Source of the DNA: Methanobacterium sp.
GTDB taxonomy: Archaea; Methanobacteriota; Methanobacteria; Methanobacteriales; Methanobacteriaceae
Direction of reading: 5' to 3'
Assembly: GCA_015661405.1 (NCBI GenBank)
Contig: JACWMK010000005.1
Location: 5,044-69,043, forward strand
Length of the DNA: 64,000 nt
The notes under the pieces are model-generated. The model ran no database searches. It had not been told where the DNA came from and saw only the letters and a program-made list of their open reading frames with translations. The translations under genes and the position numbers were made by a program. This document shows, one piece after another, positions 31,593-42,155 of this stretch; the stretch's first letter is position 1, and each line of letters starts with the position of its first letter.

Positions 31593-32663
31593 ATGAGAGA
31601 CATTATAAAACAATTTGGTTCTTCACGAAATCTTCCTGAATTAGAAAATGCTGATATTCTATTTTTATGTGTAATAGCTAGTACTGGAACGTCCCATATA
31701 CCGGCAATTACTGGTGCTGGTGTTACACCAGAGCTCACTGATTATACTCCTGCAGCTGACGTGGAGTTAGTCGTGCATGGAGAACCTCGATGTCTAAAGG
31801 AGATACCTCGAACCATAATTGACGGGGTAGTAGCTCCCACTCCGGCTGTGATAACTAAAGCTTCATTAGAACTGGCTAATATACCATTTTTAGTGGCTGA
31901 TGCTGGTGCAGCTATTAAACCAGATATACCTTTCATGAGTATTAATTCTGAACCAGGCGGAAACATAGAAACTGGTAAAGCTGTTTCTAATGTTGAAGAA
32001 ATATTTAACCGTGGTGAAATACTGGGAGAAACCATCTCTAGAATAACAGACCATCTTTTTATAGGTGAAAGCACACCAGCCGGAACTACTACTGCATTGG
32101 GGGTTCTAACTGCTATGGGCTATGATGGAAATTATAAAGTTAGTGGAAGTATGCCTAATAATCCACATGAACTGAAACAGAATATTGTAGCTTCAGGATT
32201 AAAGGCTTCAGGATTTAAAGTAGGGGAACTGAAATCAAAGCCCTTTAAAGCGGTAGAAATTGTAGGAGATCCTATGATTCCAGCTGTGGCGGGAATTGTA
32301 GCTGGATGTACTATACCAGTGACCTTGGCTGGTGGTACTCAGATGACTGCTGTATGTGCAATTATTAAGGAAGTGTTACCTAAATTTGATTGGTGTAATC
32401 TTTCCATAGCTACCACTAGATTTGTAGCGGAAGATGAAACATCGGATATAAACTATATATCACGACAAATTGCTGACACACCAATTTTTGCTGTGGATCC
32501 ACAATTTGAAAAATCTCAAAGTGATGGACTCAAAAATTATCTTAAGGGATCAGTCAAGGAAGGTGTAGGGGCTGGAGGGGCTATGATGGCTTCCATTCTT
32601 AAAGGGGTTTCAGTAGATGATATTCGAATGAAAACCGAGCAATTTTGCTGGGAATTATTTTAA
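31593..32663 (+). CDS. UPF0284 / CobT-like nicotinate-nucleotide phosphoribosyltransferase family protein
   Basis: About 357 residues related to NaMN:dimethylbenzimidazole phosphoribosyltransferase, which makes the lower-ligand riboside of cobamides; archaeal members (UPF0284) are distant. Visible: ASTGTSHIPAITGAGVTPELTDYTPAADVE, GESTPAGTTTALGVLTAMGY, PVTLAGGTQMTAVCA and VKEGVGAGGAMMASIL, the last holding the place of the catalytic Glu/Gly region. ATG at 31593 has GGTG nine bases upstream; a TTG at 31578 is in frame. Divergent from kae1/bud32. Confidence 0.85.
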   Translation: MRDIIKQFGSSRNLPELENADILFLCVIASTGTSHIPAITGAGVTPELTDYTPAADVELVVHGEPRCLKEIPRTIIDGVVAPTPAVITKASLELANIPFLVADAGAAIKPDIPFMSINSEPGGNIETGKAVSNVEEIFNRGEILGETISRITDHLFIGESTPAGTTTALGVLTAMGYDGNYKVSGSMPNNPHELKQNIVASGLKASGFKVGELKSKPFKAVEIVGDPMIPAVAGIVAGCTIPVTLAGGTQMTAVCAIIKEVLPKFDWCNLSIATTRFVAEDETSDINYISRQIADTPIFAVDPQFEKSQSDGLKNYLKGSVKEGVGAGGAMMASILKGVSVDDIRMKTEQFCWELF

Positions 32664-32824
32664 CAAAAATAATAATTTTTTTTTAATATATAAATCTTAA
32701 TTTTTACCTAATTCTAAAGATAGTGATATTTAATATTTCTAACCAAAATTATTAGTTCAATAAAAAAAATGAATTGAGAAAATATTTAATTAAAAAAAAA
32801 ATAAAAATTTGAAGTTATATTAAA

Positions 32825-33748
32825 TCAATCAACAAAAGTCAACCATTTATGATCATCAGGTATTGCACCGTTAATCACATCAAAGAAATTGTCCTGTAGT
32901 TTTTTTGTTATTTCTCCTTTTACTCCTTCTCCAACAATTATTTTATCAATTGACCTTACAGGAGTAATTTCAGCTGCAGTACCGGTTAAGAACACTTCAT
33001 CTACAATGTAAAGCATTTCTCTGGTTATTTGCTCTTCTTTGACTTCTATTCCTAAATCCTTCGCTAATGTGATAACTGAATTTCTAGTTATACCTGGAAG
33101 TATCGATGTTGAGGTGGGGGGTGTGAATAAAACACCATCATTAACTAAGAACACGTTTTCTCCACTTCCTTCACTAACCAATCCCTGATAATCCAACATA
33201 ATAGCTTCATCATAATCATTCACTACAGATTCCATTTTAGCAAGCTGAGAGTTCATATAGTTTGCACCAGCTTTAGCCATGTTAGGAAGGGTATCCGGTG
33301 CCATACGTCGCCATGTAGAAACTCCTACATCTACCCCTTTATCTAAAGCTTCTTCCCCTAAATATTCACCCCAACTCCAAACCGCAATTACAGAATCTAA
33401 AGGATTATTCACAGGATGAATACCCAATTCATTATATCCTCTAAATATAATTGGCCGGATATAGCATTCTTTTAACCCATTAACCTTTATTGTATCAATA
33501 ATAGCCTGGGAGAATTCTTCCATTGAATAATCCACATTCATACGATAAATCTTAGCTGAGTTAAAAAGACGTTTAACATGCTCTTCTAAGCGAAAAACTG
33601 CGGATCCTTTAGATGTATTGTAACACCTCATACCTTCAAAGACACTGGAACCATAATGAATCACATGAGATAAAACGTGTACATTAGCATCCATCCAATT
33701 AACAAACTTTCCATTAAACCATATTTTTCCTGATTCATCAAATGCCAT
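32825..33748 (-). CDS. ilvE: Branched-chain amino acid aminotransferase
   Basis: PLP fold-IV enzyme for the final step of valine, isoleucine and leucine synthesis. [36 protein letters not shown] opening, [14 protein letters not shown], the PLP Lys in [46 protein letters not shown] and [14 protein letters not shown]. 307 residues, full length. It is separate from ilvBNC and ilvD (5-14 kb away) but runs on the same strand. Two valine tRNAs lie 280 bases upstream on the other strand. Confidence 0.95.
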   Translation of the reverse strand: MAFDESGKIWFNGKFVNWMDANVHVLSHVIHYGSSVFEGMRCYNTSKGSAVFRLEEHVKRLFNSAKIYRMNVDYSMEEFSQAIIDTIKVNGLKECYIRPIIFRGYNELGIHPVNNPLDSVIAVWSWGEYLGEEALDKGVDVGVSTWRRMAPDTLPNMAKAGANYMNSQLAKMESVVNDYDEAIMLDYQGLVSEGSGENVFLVNDGVLFTPPTSTSILPGITRNSVITLAKDLGIEVKEEQITREMLYIVDEVFLTGTAAEITPVRSIDKIIVGEGVKGEITKKLQDNFFDVINGAIPDDHKWLTFVD

Positions 33749-33970
33749 AAATTATCAACTCATAAGGTAAAATAATCATAATATAGTATGAATTAAAATT
33801 TATTCCATAAATAGATTAAATCTTTAAATTCATAAAAATTTTTTAATAACATAAACTAATAATAAACAACTATATTTTAAATAATCAATTAATTAAACTA
33901 TACTAATAGATAAGAAAAAAGTTGTTAATATCATTATATTATTCAATTTAAATTATATTTTTAATTAATT

Positions 33971-34101
<131 letters not shown>

Positions 34102-34164
34102 TTACATTTTAAATATTTCTGATTTTTTTTAGATGATTCCAAATTTTATTAATTTAAAAGAAAG

Positions 34165-34236
<72 letters not shown>

Positions 34237-34292
34237 CTTTATATTTTACGGTATACACTTAAGCTCAGTCGATAATTAAATATAATATTTAA

Positions 34293-35066
34293 TTAAACTC
34301 CGATTAATATTAGGATCACGTATATTATAAGAGATGCAAAGAAAACCATAGTTCCCTTTATTATTAATGACATTAAATCTCTTTGTAAAAGTAAAACCAG
34401 TCCATATGATAATATAGCAGAGGAAATTATTTTAGTTATACCAAGATAAGCCGTATTTTTATAATTCAAACTCACAATAAATGTTAACAGAGAAGATAAA
34501 AGTAAAACTATTATAATAAGGGCAACAGTATTGTTTAAAATAGATTTATAAGACCCTAAACTAATGTTTATATTTCCTCTACTAGAACCTCCTCCTTTAT
34601 TTAAACTCTTTTTTTTACCACTAAAAAAATTTATAGAACTTGACGAAGAAGGAATATAACTTGTTTCTGTATTTACATCTTCCTCTACCACTTTTTCTAC
34701 TTTTAAATTTCTTTTAGAGAATTTTTTTGCCAGTTCTAACAGTCCATCTTTATTTATCAATTTTATATTTCTTTTATCTGCATAATTAGATGCACTTTCA
34801 GTGAAATATGAACTGCTAAATATTACAATTTGGGATGCTTTTACAGTTTTGGCCACCATTTCCATTTCTTTTAAAACATCGAGTCCTACTTCCCATCTTT
34901 CTTCATAATTTTTAACCGCCACTACAACACCGATATCTCCTAAAATTGTTGGTAAAACACCGTAAATATCGATTATATGACGAGATGTTTGAAAGTTCTT
35001 ATAGGCTTTGAATCCGGATTCTTCCATTATCTTGGCCACGAAATTAACTAGTCTGGTTTTTTCCAA
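34293..35066 (-). CDS. Mrr-like restriction endonuclease-fold membrane protein
   Basis: About 257 residues. N-terminal 115 residues resemble the Mrr/type IV restriction endonuclease fold: FVAKIMEESGFKAYKNFQTSRHIIDIYGV, then VVVAVKNYEERWEVGLDVLKEM, and VIFSSSYFTESASNYADKRNIKLINKDGLLELAKK. The usual D...QxK core reads D...AVK here. A Ser/Gly-rich linker leads to three membrane helices (about 175-257). Membrane-tied Mrr folds in archaea are of unknown role. GTG at 35075 lies in the RBS GGTGAG, so I start at TTG 35066. Confidence 0.75.
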   Translation of the reverse strand: MEKTRLVNFVAKIMEESGFKAYKNFQTSRHIIDIYGVLPTILGDIGVVVAVKNYEERWEVGLDVLKEMEMVAKTVKASQIVIFSSSYFTESASNYADKRNIKLINKDGLLELAKKFSKRNLKVEKVVEEDVNTETSYIPSSSSSINFFSGKKKSLNKGGGSSRGNINISLGSYKSILNNTVALIIIVLLLSSLLTFIVSLNYKNTAYLGITKIISSAILSYGLVLLLQRDLMSLIIKGTMVFFASLIIYVILILIGV

Positions 35067-35247
35067 TTTGCTCACCTTTTAGAATAGAGGTGAATGATTA
35101 AATTTATATTAAATCATAATCCCATATTTATGGTCATTATTATCTTTATTATTTCTTTACTAATTCTATACTGAGTATCTTTCTTAACGACTCCTTTTAT
35201 AACATTTGAAATAATTATAATCAGATAAAAATTATATTAAAGATGGA
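35067..35247. other. AT-rich spacer, nothing recognised
   Basis: Spacer upstream of the Mrr-like gene; presumably holds its promoter. No repeat or RNA gene seen. Confidence 0.4.
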
Positions 35248-35412
35248 CTAGTGATTTAATTTAATAATAGTTATTTCCTTATTATATAAATAATTTCTTA
35301 TTGTTTTAGCATTTTTAGCAGGTATGTGTATTTTTTTATCTAATAAGTATTTGACTGTACCTTCTTTGCCATGGTTAACTTCCTAGTAGCTGATGTATTC
35401 AATATCCATCAT
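35248..35412 (-). pseudogene. Possible decayed small gene with internal amber codon
   Basis: From ATG 35412 (AAAGGAT about eight bases upstream) the frame reads MMDIEYISY, then TAG (35385-35383), then continues in the same frame for 44 codons (EVNHGKEGTVKYLLDKKIHI...) to TAG at 35250. The part after the stop looks like real protein sequence with a Lys-rich helix. I recognise no family. It may be a short pseudogene; read-through or pyrrolysine is unlikely in this order. Confidence 0.3.
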
Positions 35413-35628
35413 TATAATATCCTTTTCAGCCACATGATTTAATTAAAATTATAACATTTTATTTATTGGAATTAAAAAAATTGTAATCATTATAATCAAA
35501 ATACTAGTTAAACATTGATGATAAGGAATAAATGCAACTGTTTCAATTTTCGTATGTGATTAAAAAAATTCGAAAAATAAATTTATTTTGTACTTAAAAA
35601 GATACAAATACATCTGGAGTCGTTTAAA

Positions 35629-36449
35629 ATTAAATATAAATATATATTATCATTTCTAATACTATTTACTCTGATATTAGGTTTAAATTCGATCTGTATA
35701 GTTGCAGCAGAGAATCTCAGTAATACACAAAACACTATCACAAGTGAGGCGACACCTTTCACTAGTACTGTAGCCACCTGGTATCCCACCCTCCCCTCGA
35801 TTTGGACTGGTTTTACATTGGGCTACTATATAAACCCCAGCATCACACCTATTTCAGAAATCAATTTCAGTGCCTTAAAAAGCGCTGGAATTACAGATAT
35901 ATATGTTTTAGTGACAAATAATGATTATTTATCTGTATTATCCCAAGCTAAAACTAAAGCTGACGCTGTGGGAATTAGAACCAACGCTTGGGTATATCCT
36001 GGATTTATTTACGCTTCACCTGTCGCTAACATGGGAATAGGGGTTTTATTAGATGTGGAAACCTATGATATGCCTGCATATATTCCACAAATTCAAGCTA
36101 TGAGATTGGCCACCCAAGGATAACTTTCTCACTTGGCGTTAAACCAGATGGATGGGACGGCAACCAATATTACTATTTAATAGCACCTTTATGTGACCAT
36201 ATAGTCCCCATGCTCTATATAGGCGACTATGGGGAGGGAATAATCGGTTTAACAAACTGGGTTGAAACATACAATTTCTACAACACCATTTACCCGGGGA
36301 AAATCATAATCGGACTTGAAACTTACCAATCCGACCAAAATCCAACTCCAAAGAGTGCAAATATAATATTAGAAGAAATCAAAGCTGTACAACCCTATAC
36401 ACATGGTGTAATATTATTCCGGTATGGATTATCTAACTTCAATGGTTAA
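35629..36449 (+). pseudogene. Frameshifted secreted protein gene (TIM-barrel hydrolase-like)
   Basis: Two frames together make one protein. The first encodes a signal peptide (IKYKYILSFLILFTLILGLN...VAA) and residues such as SEINFSALKSAGITDIYVLVTNNDY and WVYPGFIYA; it ends at a TAA at 36121-36123. The next frame continues seamlessly from [14 protein letters not shown] to [14 protein letters not shown] and [15 protein letters not shown]. One base change in length near 36110-36123 would restore it. The start codon is also missing: ATT at 35629 stands where ATG is expected, nine bases after GGAG. The ALK.AGITDI block resembles methanogen surface proteins with a putative glycosidase-like barrel; exact family not known. 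Confidence 0.65.
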
Positions 36450-36813
36450 CTATAACTGCCAGCGATCTGTATCTCAACCAACCAAATTTCTGAATAGCTA
36501 ACTATTTGGAGACTTATTTACTAGGTAAAACTTCTTAATAAGAATTATTTTTATTAATAATCAGAATAAAAAGAATCTAATTATTATTTACTTTTTATAA
36601 ATTTTTAAAAGTTCCTTAATTCTAATATGAATATCAAATGCATTTAAATACCAGCTATTCTTATTTAATTAAAAAAAAATATAATTATGAAATGTGAGAG
36701 GTTCCTCTCTTGCTAGATAGTCCCAGAATTCCTTGATAATTACTTATACATAAAACTGTTCCTATTATAATAACCACATAAACTTTTTGAAGGATAAAGA
36801 TAAACTATCATTC
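36450..36813. promoter_or_regulatory. Intergenic before surE, with small palindrome
   Basis: 364 AT-rich bases. A perfect GAGAGG-TT-CCTCTC palindrome lies at 36696-36709, about 105 bases before surE; it could be a protein-binding site or tiny hairpin. Nothing else seen. Confidence 0.4.
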
Positions 36814-37590
36814 ATGAGAATTCTCATTACTAATGACGATGGTGTTAACTCGTCAGGAATCCTAGCTGCCAAAAAATCAGCGGATAATCTAGGTAAGATC
36901 AACGTAGTGGCCCCAGCAACTCAACAAAGTGGCATAGGGCATGCTTTATCACTTTTTGAACCTATAAGGGTAACACCCACTAAGCTTATGGATGGAAGTG
37001 AAGCTTTTTCGGTTTCCGGGACGCCTACAGATGCAGTGATTATTGGAATATTTGAAATATTCAAAGAAAAACCTGATTTATTAATATCAGGAATAAATAT
37101 TGGTGAAAATCTAGGGATGTCTGAGTTAACTACTTCGGGAACTATTGGTGCAGCTATGGAAGCTGCTGCCCATGGAATACCTGCACTTTCAGTATCTCTG
37201 CAAGTTAATAGGGGTGATATAAAGTTCCATGATGGTCATGTAGATGTAGATTTTTCTCACGCCCAGAGAATTACTAGAAAGGTAGCTAAGAACATTATTA
37301 GTAAAGGCCTTCCTGAAGGAGTGGATTTTCTTAATTTGAATATACCTTCTACAAATGACAACAATAGTATTAAATTAACAAGATTAGGTAAAAGAATGTA
37401 TAAAATACATATACAGAAAAGATTAGATCCACGGGGCAGACCTTATTATTGGATTGATGGTGATCCTGTTGAGAATGATGATTTTGATACTGATGTGCAC
37501 ACGCTTAATAAGGAAAGATGTGCTACTTTAACTCCCATCTCTTTAAATTCAACTTCTGATATGAATTTGATGAAAGACTGGTTGGAATAA
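36814..37590 (+). CDS. surE: 5'/3'-nucleotidase SurE
   Basis: Metal-dependent phosphatase removing phosphate from nucleoside monophosphates. MRILITNDDGV at the N-terminus carries the metal-binding DD, followed by VVAPATQQSGIGHALS, VSGTPTDAVIIG, LLISGINIGENLGMSELTTSGTIGAAMEAAAHGIPALSVS, all conserved. The frame extends nine codons upstream to a TTG (36787) but homologues start at MRILITNDD, so ATG 36814 is preferred. 258 residues. Monocistronic. Confidence 0.94.
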   Translation: MRILITNDDGVNSSGILAAKKSADNLGKINVVAPATQQSGIGHALSLFEPIRVTPTKLMDGSEAFSVSGTPTDAVIIGIFEIFKEKPDLLISGINIGENLGMSELTTSGTIGAAMEAAAHGIPALSVSLQVNRGDIKFHDGHVDVDFSHAQRITRKVAKNIISKGLPEGVDFLNLNIPSTNDNNSIKLTRLGKRMYKIHIQKRLDPRGRPYYWIDGDPVENDDFDTDVHTLNKERCATLTPISLNSTSDMNLMKDWLE

Positions 37591-37791
37591 ACTATTTTAA
37601 ATTATTCTATTCAATATGTTAAAAATCTAATATTAGATTTTATTGCATTTTAAATTGAAGTTAAAGTGTAAATAATTACTTTATTTAAAGAATTTATTCT
37701 ACTGTATAAAAATAATTAATAGAAATTAAACAAAAACTAGTTAAAAAAAGTATAATTTTCCTCTGTAGAAAAATTTAAAAGTAAGCTAATT

Positions 37792-38787
37792 TCAAAAATC
37801 AACTACTTTAATGCCTAAAATATCCTTTTCACCTTCGTAAACAGCTTTAGCTATCTGTGAACTCCCAACACTACCAGATGTGGATGGAAGCTTAACCACA
37901 GGAGCGAGAACCTTTACTTTATTCTTTATACTATCAAAAAAATTAAATGGTTCATTCATAGAACCAATAGAGCCTGTTAAAACAATTCCATCAATTTCAT
38001 TTGCTATCCCAGATAAACCCCATATTTCCATAATAATCGTCATAATCATAGTGCGAAACGCTAATTCCGCTTTATAGTCACCTGATTGATATTTTTTTAA
38101 CAATTTATCTTTAGCCCAATCTACTTTAGTATCCAATTCAGCTATTTTAACTGCCCCTGCATGTGAAAAGCATTCGTTAGCCGTTTTAAGTCCGTCATCA
38201 ATATTTCTAATCATTTCTAAATCTAAAGGACCGTGTATTACTCCCATAGCTCCAATACAGGCATCTATAGCTCCCCTTACCTCACCATCTTCAATAAGGA
38301 TACTAACTGTATTTGAACTAATATCGGAAATTATCATATTGTTAAAACCAGTTTCCAAATAGGCATTATATGAAATACTAATTTTCTCCGCACTAGCATG
38401 GTGTGAATAGGCGGCTTTAAAACAAGAATCTAAACAAGGTAAATCTCTGTGGATTCCGGGAATTAATATCGTGGGAATAGATGAATCATTTATTTCATCA
38501 TAAACTGCGGTTCCCCCTCCAGTAACTTTACCCGCACCACTTAAAGATAATACGCCCCGATTTTTCACCATTTTCAAAGGAGTTATGGCACTAATTCCAT
38601 CACCCATGGCGTAAGTTATAGCCATAAGCTCAATATCACTAATATTAACTCTCTTTGAAAGTTCATCAATTGCAGAGACTTTTTTTGTTGAAAGTTCTTC
38701 CCGTCCAATTTTAAAATGGACCATTTCCTCACTTAATATGGTAAATGAAATTCCAGTAGTTCCGTGATCCATACCAACGAAGACCAT
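37792..38787 (-). CDS. Methanogenesis marker protein 12 (UPF0285)
   Basis: Conserved in methanogens; an ASKHA-fold (acetate/sugar kinase-like) protein of unknown role. FVGMDHGTTGISF is the N-terminal phosphate-1 motif, IISDISSNTVSILIEDG the second, GIVLTGSIGSMNEP the adenosine motif. GAMGVIHGPLDLEMIR is highly family-specific. 331 residues, normal. It runs downstream of ilvC on the same strand (52-base gap) and may share its transcript. Confidence 0.9.
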   Translation of the reverse strand: MVFVGMDHGTTGISFTILSEEMVHFKIGREELSTKKVSAIDELSKRVNISDIELMAITYAMGDGISAITPLKMVKNRGVLSLSGAGKVTGGGTAVYDEINDSSIPTILIPGIHRDLPCLDSCFKAAYSHHASAEKISISYNAYLETGFNNMIISDISSNTVSILIEDGEVRGAIDACIGAMGVIHGPLDLEMIRNIDDGLKTANECFSHAGAVKIAELDTKVDWAKDKLLKKYQSGDYKAELAFRTMIMTIIMEIWGLSGIANEIDGIVLTGSIGSMNEPFNFFDSIKNKVKVLAPVVKLPSTSGSVGSSQIAKAVYEGEKDILGIKVVDF

Positions 38788-38839
38788 GATCCCTCTCTGT
38801 AAAATAATAATTTATGAAAACATTTTCAGAAGTTTAAAT

Positions 38840-39820
38840 TTATTTTTGGAGTCCACAAAGCTTTCTTAACTTGGAACCTACTTTTTCAATTAAAAGATCT
38901 CCTTCAATAGCTCTTAATCGATTAAACATAGGTTTTCCCGCTTGATTTTCTAAAGCCCATTCTTTCGCGAATTTTCCCTGTTGAATCTCTATCAAAATCT
39001 TTTTCATCTCCTGTTTAGATTCAGAGTTTATAATTCTCTCTCGTCTACTCAATCCACCAAATTCAGCGGTGTTACTTACATTATCCCACATACCTGCAAA
39101 TCCTTTATTGTATATCAGGTCTATTATGAGCTTTAATTCATGACAAGTCTCAAAATAAGCTAACTCCGGTTGATATCCTGCATCAACTAGTGTTTCAAAT
39201 CCTGCTTTTATGAGTTCTGTTGCTCCTCCACAGAGTACTGCCTGCTCACCAAATAGATCAGTTTCGGTTTCTTCCTTAAATGTTGTCTCAAGCACACCAG
39301 CACGAGTAAGTCCACATCCTTTACCCATAGCAAGAGCTATATCGAGAGCATTTTTAGTGAAATCCTGTTCTACAGCTACTAAACCAGGTATGCCAAAGCC
39401 TTCAGTATAAGTCTGTCTAACCATTGCTCCGGGTCCTTTAGGCGCTATCATTGTGATATTAACATTTTCAGGAGGTTTAATATACCCATAATGAATATTA
39501 TAACCATGTGAAAAGGATATAGTATTACCTTTCTCTAATCCATCCTTGATTGAATCATGATAGACTTTGGACTGGATCTCATCAGGTATGAGGATGTGTA
39601 TAATGTCTGCTTCTTCAGCAGCACCCTCAACGGATAAAACACTCATCCCATCATTTTTAGCCGTATTCCAAGATGCACCATCTTTTCTTAATCCAACAAC
39701 TATATTCAATCCACTATCAGCCATGTTTCTAGCTTGAGCCATTCCTTGGCTTCCATATCCTATAACTGCAATGGTTTTATTCTTCAAGATTTCCAAATTC
39801 ACATCATTTTCATAATACAT
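38840..39820 (-). CDS. ilvC: Ketol-acid reductoisomerase
   Basis: NAD(P)H-dependent isomeroreductase for valine and isoleucine synthesis. Rossmann [24 protein letters not shown]-like [30 protein letters not shown], and metal-binding [21 protein letters not shown] with C-terminal [18 protein letters not shown]. 326 residues: class I short form. The loop after the Rossmann Gly motif reads [14 protein letters not shown], with Arg and Ser as in NADPH-preferring enzymes. Third gene of ilvB-ilvN-ilvC. Confidence 0.96.
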   Translation of the reverse strand: MYYENDVNLEILKNKTIAVIGYGSQGMAQARNMADSGLNIVVGLRKDGASWNTAKNDGMSVLSVEGAAEEADIIHILIPDEIQSKVYHDSIKDGLEKGNTISFSHGYNIHYGYIKPPENVNITMIAPKGPGAMVRQTYTEGFGIPGLVAVEQDFTKNALDIALAMGKGCGLTRAGVLETTFKEETETDLFGEQAVLCGGATELIKAGFETLVDAGYQPELAYFETCHELKLIIDLIYNKGFAGMWDNVSNTAEFGGLSRRERIINSESKQEMKKILIEIQQGKFAKEWALENQAGKPMFNRLRAIEGDLLIEKVGSKLRKLCGLQK

Positions 39821-39900
39821 ATTATTTTACTCCATTAATTTTTTCTATTAATATAACATTTTATTTTTTTTATAAAGTTTAACCCATCTTCTAAAGGACA

Positions 39901-40401
39901 TTAAATAGTCTTAATGCCCCTAGAAATGGCAGTTGGGCCAGTTCTTGCAATTTGTTTAATTCCAAATACTCTTAACAAATCTATAAGGGCTTCTATTTTA
40001 TCTGGTGTTCCCGTTATTTCAACTGTAAGAGTTTCTATACCAACATCAATTATTCTACCCCGGAAAATATTGGCGTACTGTATAACTTCAGATCTAACAT
40101 GCTCTACAGGCGCGTGTACTTTAATTAAGCATAATTCTCGTTCCACTGTATTTCCTGGCTCTAAGTCTCGTACTTTGATGACGTCAATTAACTTATTAAG
40201 TTGTTTTGTTATCTGCTCTAATACTTTCCCATCTCCCCGGGCAATTATTGTCATCCGTGCCATATCCTCCTGTTCAGAAGTACCAACAGTGATATTTTCG
40301 ATATTAAACCCCCTTCTAGTAAAAAGTCCAGCTACTCGTTGTAAAACACCCGGCCTATGCAATACCAAAGCACTTATTATATGGCTACGCTGCTCATCCA
40401 T
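39901..40401 (-). CDS. ilvN: Acetolactate synthase small (regulatory) subunit
   Basis: ACT-domain subunit that binds valine and controls Ilv[35 protein letters not shown] is the ACT motif, and RELCLIKV...[53 protein letters not shown] the C-terminal domain. About 166 residues. The RBS GGGGTGA lies inside the end of ilvB; ATG at 40401 is six bases beyond it, starting just after the ilvB stop. A TTG at 40407 would overlap by four bases but is less well spaced. Confidence 0.96.
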   Translation of the reverse strand: MDEQRSHIISALVLHRPGVLQRVAGLFTRRGFNIENITVGTSEQEDMARMTIIARGDGKVLEQITKQLNKLIDVIKVRDLEPGNTVERELCLIKVHAPVEHVRSEVIQYANIFRGRIIDVGIETLTVEITGTPDKIEALIDLLRVFGIKQIARTGPTAISRGIKTI

Positions 40402-40403
40402 TA

Positions 40404-42155
40404 TCAATCACCCCTACTCCTTGAGGTAGTTTTAACATACGGTATTTCACCTGGAGATTCCCTTTCCACTTTATATTCCCCTACAATTTCGGTAAGTCCA
40501 CATCCTGGAGGCACCATAGGTAAAATTTCATCCGGATCAATGGTAACATCAATGAGAGTGGGTTCTCCAGATTTCAACGCATTTTTAAGAGTTTCCTTCA
40601 TTTCACCGGGTCTTTCCACTCTCTCACCTTTCACACCAAAGGCTTCTGCTAGTTTTACAAAGTCAGGCACTTCACCTAAGCGAGTGTGGGATATTCTACC
40701 ATCATAAAAGAGTTTTTGCCATTGAGCTACCATTCCTAGATATCGATTATCAAAAACACAGACAACTATGGGTATGTCATATTCTTTTATTGTGGCTAAT
40801 TCCTGACAAACCATCAAGAAACCTCCATCCCCACATACAGCAACAACGTCACTTTCCGGTAAAGCCACCTTAGCTCCCATTGCTGCAGGAAATCCAAAAC
40901 CCATAGTTCCCAGTCCTCCAGATGATAAAAAAGTTCTCGGAATTTTTGATGTAAAGTAATGAGCCATCCACATCTGATTTTGACCTACATCCGTGGTGAC
41001 TATAGTGTCATTATCAATCGATTCCATTATCTCTTTTATTACTTGCTGAGGTTTTAGGGGAACATCTTCAAATGAAATACGTGGCCTACAATTATTTTTG
41101 AAATCCGAGATGTATCCCGTCCATTTGTTAGTATTATTTACATTTTTAGTAGTTGTTTTAATTTTAATAATATTTCTGGTGAGACTGATCAATGTATTTT
41201 TAGCATCGCCTACAATCGGTACATCAACATCTACATTCTTCCCAATTTCTGCAGGATCAACATCAATATGGATTATTTTAGCTTTACTTGCAAACTCTCC
41301 AACATTGCCTGTGGTTCTATCAGAAAAACGACAGCCTATGGCAATTAGGCAGTCACATTCATCCACTACAATATTAGCTACTTTTCTACCGTGCATTCCT
41401 AACATGCCTAAAGATAATTTATGATCTTCGGGGAAGGATCCTTTACCCATTAATGTGGTGGTTACAGGTGCACTTATAAGTTCTGAAAGTCTTATAAGTT
41501 CTTCAGAAGATTTTGAGTGTATTACACCACCACCTGCAAGTATTACTGGCTTTTTTGAATCTAGAATTAATTTTGCAGCTTTTTTTATTTGTAATGGATG
41601 GCCTTTTTTGGTTGGTTTGTATCCTGGTAGATCTATCTTAACATCCGTTTTATAATTAAATTCCTCCTCTTGCACATCTTTAGGAAGATCTAGAACTATT
41701 GGACCGGGTCTACCAGTTTCAGCAATGTAAAAACCTGCTTTTATCATTCCTGGAATTTCATCTGCTTTCATAGCTTGGAAATTATGTTTTGTAATAGGCA
41801 TTGTAATTCCTAAAGTGTCTACCTCTTGAAATGCATCATTACCAATTAAGCTAGTTCCAACCTGTCCAGCAATAGCGATTATTGGTGATGAATCCATATA
41901 AGCAGTTGCAATTCCCGTAATAAGGTTAGTGGCTCCTGGACCTGAAGTACCGATGCATACACCAACTTTACCTGATGCCCGAGCATACCCGTCTGCTGCG
42001 TGGGCAGCACATTGTTCATGTCTTACCAATATGTGTTTCAAGTCAGAATCATAGATCACATCATATAACGGGAGAAGAACTCCCCCAGGATATCCGAAAA
42101 CAACGTCTACTCCGTGATCTTGCAATGATTTGATTATAGCTTCGCCGCCTTTCAT
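40404..42155 (-). CDS. ilvB: Acetolactate synthase large (catalytic) subunit
   Basis: Thiamine-diphosphate enzyme condensing pyruvate to acetolactate, or with 2-oxobutyrate. [12 protein letters not shown], the catalytic Glu in [25 protein letters not shown], central FAD-like domain [11 protein letters not shown], and ThDP motif [29 protein letters not shown]. 583 residues. First gene of ilvBNC; TATA-like element and RBS GGTG upstream. C-terminal KTTSRSRGD tail ends as ilvN starts. Confidence 0.96.
   Translation of the reverse strand: MKGGEAIIKSLQDHGVDVVFGYPGGVLLPLYDVIYDSDLKHILVRHEQCAAHAADGYARASGKVGVCIGTSGPGATNLITGIATAYMDSSPIIAIAGQVGTSLIGNDAFQEVDTLGITMPITKHNFQAMKADEIPGMIKAGFYIAETGRPGPIVLDLPKDVQEEEFNYKTDVKIDLPGYKPTKKGHPLQIKKAAKLILDSKKPVILAGGGVIHSKSSEELIRLSELISAPVTTTLMGKGSFPEDHKLSLGMLGMHGRKVANIVVDECDCLIAIGCRFSDRTTGNVGEFASKAKIIHIDVDPAEIGKNVDVDVPIVGDAKNTLISLTRNIIKIKTTTKNVNNTNKWTGYISDFKNNCRPRISFEDVPLKPQQVIKEIMESIDNDTIVTTDVGQNQMWMAHYFTSKIPRTFLSSGGLGTMGFGFPAAMGAKVALPESDVVAVCGDGGFLMVCQELATIKEYDIPIVVCVFDNRYLGMVAQWQKLFYDGRISHTRLGEVPDFVKLAEAFGVKGERVERPGEMKETLKNALKSGEPTLIDVTIDPDEILPMVPPGCGLTEIVGEYKVERESPGEIPYVKTTSRSRGD

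Noticed and set aside
35383..35385. In-frame TAG read as pyrrolysine
   Set aside because: Pyrrolysine genes are not expected in Methanobacteriales, none are in the window, and the frame is very short.
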